From contig JBLHWM010000225.1 in the NCBI GenBank assembly GCA_047629095.1, forward strand, positions 1 through 6,189: a stretch of DNA of 6,189 nt, written 5' to 3'. The notes beneath the pieces are model-generated. The model was not told where the DNA came from, searched no databases, and saw only the letters and a list, made by a program, of their open reading frames with translations. Both the position numbers and the translations under genes were made by a program. This DNA is from CALBMX01 sp047629095 (GTDB lineage: Bacteria; Planctomycetota; UBA1135; GCA-002686595). Shown here piece after piece: positions 6,034 through 6,189 of the stretch (the first letter of the stretch is position 1; every line of letters begins with the position of its first letter).

Positions 6034-6097
6034 AGAGGCCCTGGCAAAAATCACAGGCCCTTTGAATCGCTTCGCCTCCTCGACCGTATCAGCCGCC

Positions 6098-6189
6098 ATG
6101 TCCTACTTCTTCTTCACGATCATGCTCGCAATCGGAGCCGCCCTCATCGCTGGGGCCATCCGCAAGAGCTTTAGCCGCACGGAAGAGGC
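6098..6189 (+). CDS. N-terminus of a membrane-anchored protein of unknown function, partial
   Basis: An ATG at 6098 opens a frame that runs to the right edge: 30 complete codons and two bases. The visible peptide is a hydrophobic helix, SYFFFTIMLAIGAALIAGAI (2-21), followed by a basic and polar stretch, RKSFSRTEE (22-30). With no positive charge before the helix and RK after it, the positive-inside rule predicts an N-out, C-in anchor with the rest of the protein cytoplasmic; it could also be the first segment of a polytopic protein. SPFH/flotillin-type proteins can start in this way, but 30 residues do not allow a family call. A TTG at 6062 is an alternative in-frame start. The bases before the ATG (GTATCAGCCGCC) contain no clear Shine-Dalgarno sequence. 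No link to the sugar genes is evident. Confidence 0.6.
   Translation, partial: MSYFFFTIMLAIGAALIAGAIRKSFSRTEE

Larger units (their letters stand above)
5725..6097. other. 373-base intergenic region between divergent genes, no convincing gene
   Basis: This stretch separates the minus-strand transporter gene from the + strand gene at 6098. Next to the transporter it holds a 16-bp palindrome and a candidate promoter, and next to the downstream gene a weak promoter. An open frame from about 5790 to 6035 on the + strand has no recognisable protein character (many Arg, Ala and Ser residues, no domain), so I do not call it. Small symmetric elements are present: CGATG/CATCG (5794-5798 and 5804-5808), the 8-bp TTCGCGAA (5843-5850), and GTGGACA/TGTCCAC (5906-5912 and 5964-5970). 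Nothing resembling a tRNA, a known riboswitch or an insertion-sequence end was seen. Confidence 0.6.

Noticed and set aside
5790..6035. Possible small + strand gene of 81 codons
   Set aside because: The product is rich in Arg, Ala and Ser with no recognisable motif, no ribosome-binding site was found, and it resembles other chance frames in GC-rich DNA.
6036..6061. Direct repeat AGGCCCT at 6036-6042 and 6055-6061
   Set aside because: Seven-base GC-rich repeats are common here and nothing else supports a binding site or mobile-element end.

Overview
The window is GC-rich bacterial DNA with closely packed genes that read as a carbohydrate-catabolism locus. The centre is a two-gene + strand operon for D-xylose use: a class I, Streptomyces-like xylose isomerase (xylA, 1359-2540) followed after 40 bases by xylulokinase (xylB, 2581-4083). 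Together they convert D-xylose to D-xylulose and then to D-xylulose 5-phosphate, which enters the pentose phosphate pathway. The host cannot be named securely. High GC and several starts without a Shine-Dalgarno sequence would fit an actinobacterium, a planctomycete or another GC-rich phylum; the planctomycete idea is only an impression from the style of the transporter.

Layout, left to right. (1) 1-1226, minus strand: a sugar-phosphate isomerase/epimerase-like TIM-barrel protein (171-1226), then after 4 bases the N-terminal 55 codons of a Gfo/Idh/MocA-family oxidoreductase (1-166) that runs off the left edge. (2) 1227-1358: the divergent control region, with a GC-rich hairpin ending in TTTT that points towards xylA, and a small inverted repeat just upstream of xylA. 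(3) 1359-4083: xylA-xylB. (4) 4084-4179: a long, near-perfect hairpin that looks like a shared terminator for the convergent genes. (5) 4180-5724, minus strand: an MFS transporter, plausibly the sugar importer, with visibly lower GC than xylAB and an enlarged hydrophilic loop before its last membrane segment. (6) 5725-6097: a 373-base non-coding stretch with a perfect 16-bp palindrome next to a candidate promoter for the transporter. (7) 6098-6189: the first 30 codons of a small-molecule-unrelated, membrane-anchored protein of unknown function that runs off the right edge.

A sensible reading is import of a pentose by the MFS protein and its catabolism by XylA and XylB. The divergent isomerase/oxidoreductase pair handles another sugar or polyol, or an oxidised glycoside; its substrate cannot be read from the sequence. 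No transcriptional regulator gene, glycoside hydrolase, mobile element, CRISPR array, tRNA or rRNA was seen. I do not see a clearly new system. The most useful leads are regulatory: the palindrome in front of the transporter, the terminator-like hairpin ahead of xylA, and a 14-codon mini-ORF that exactly bridges xylA and xylB.
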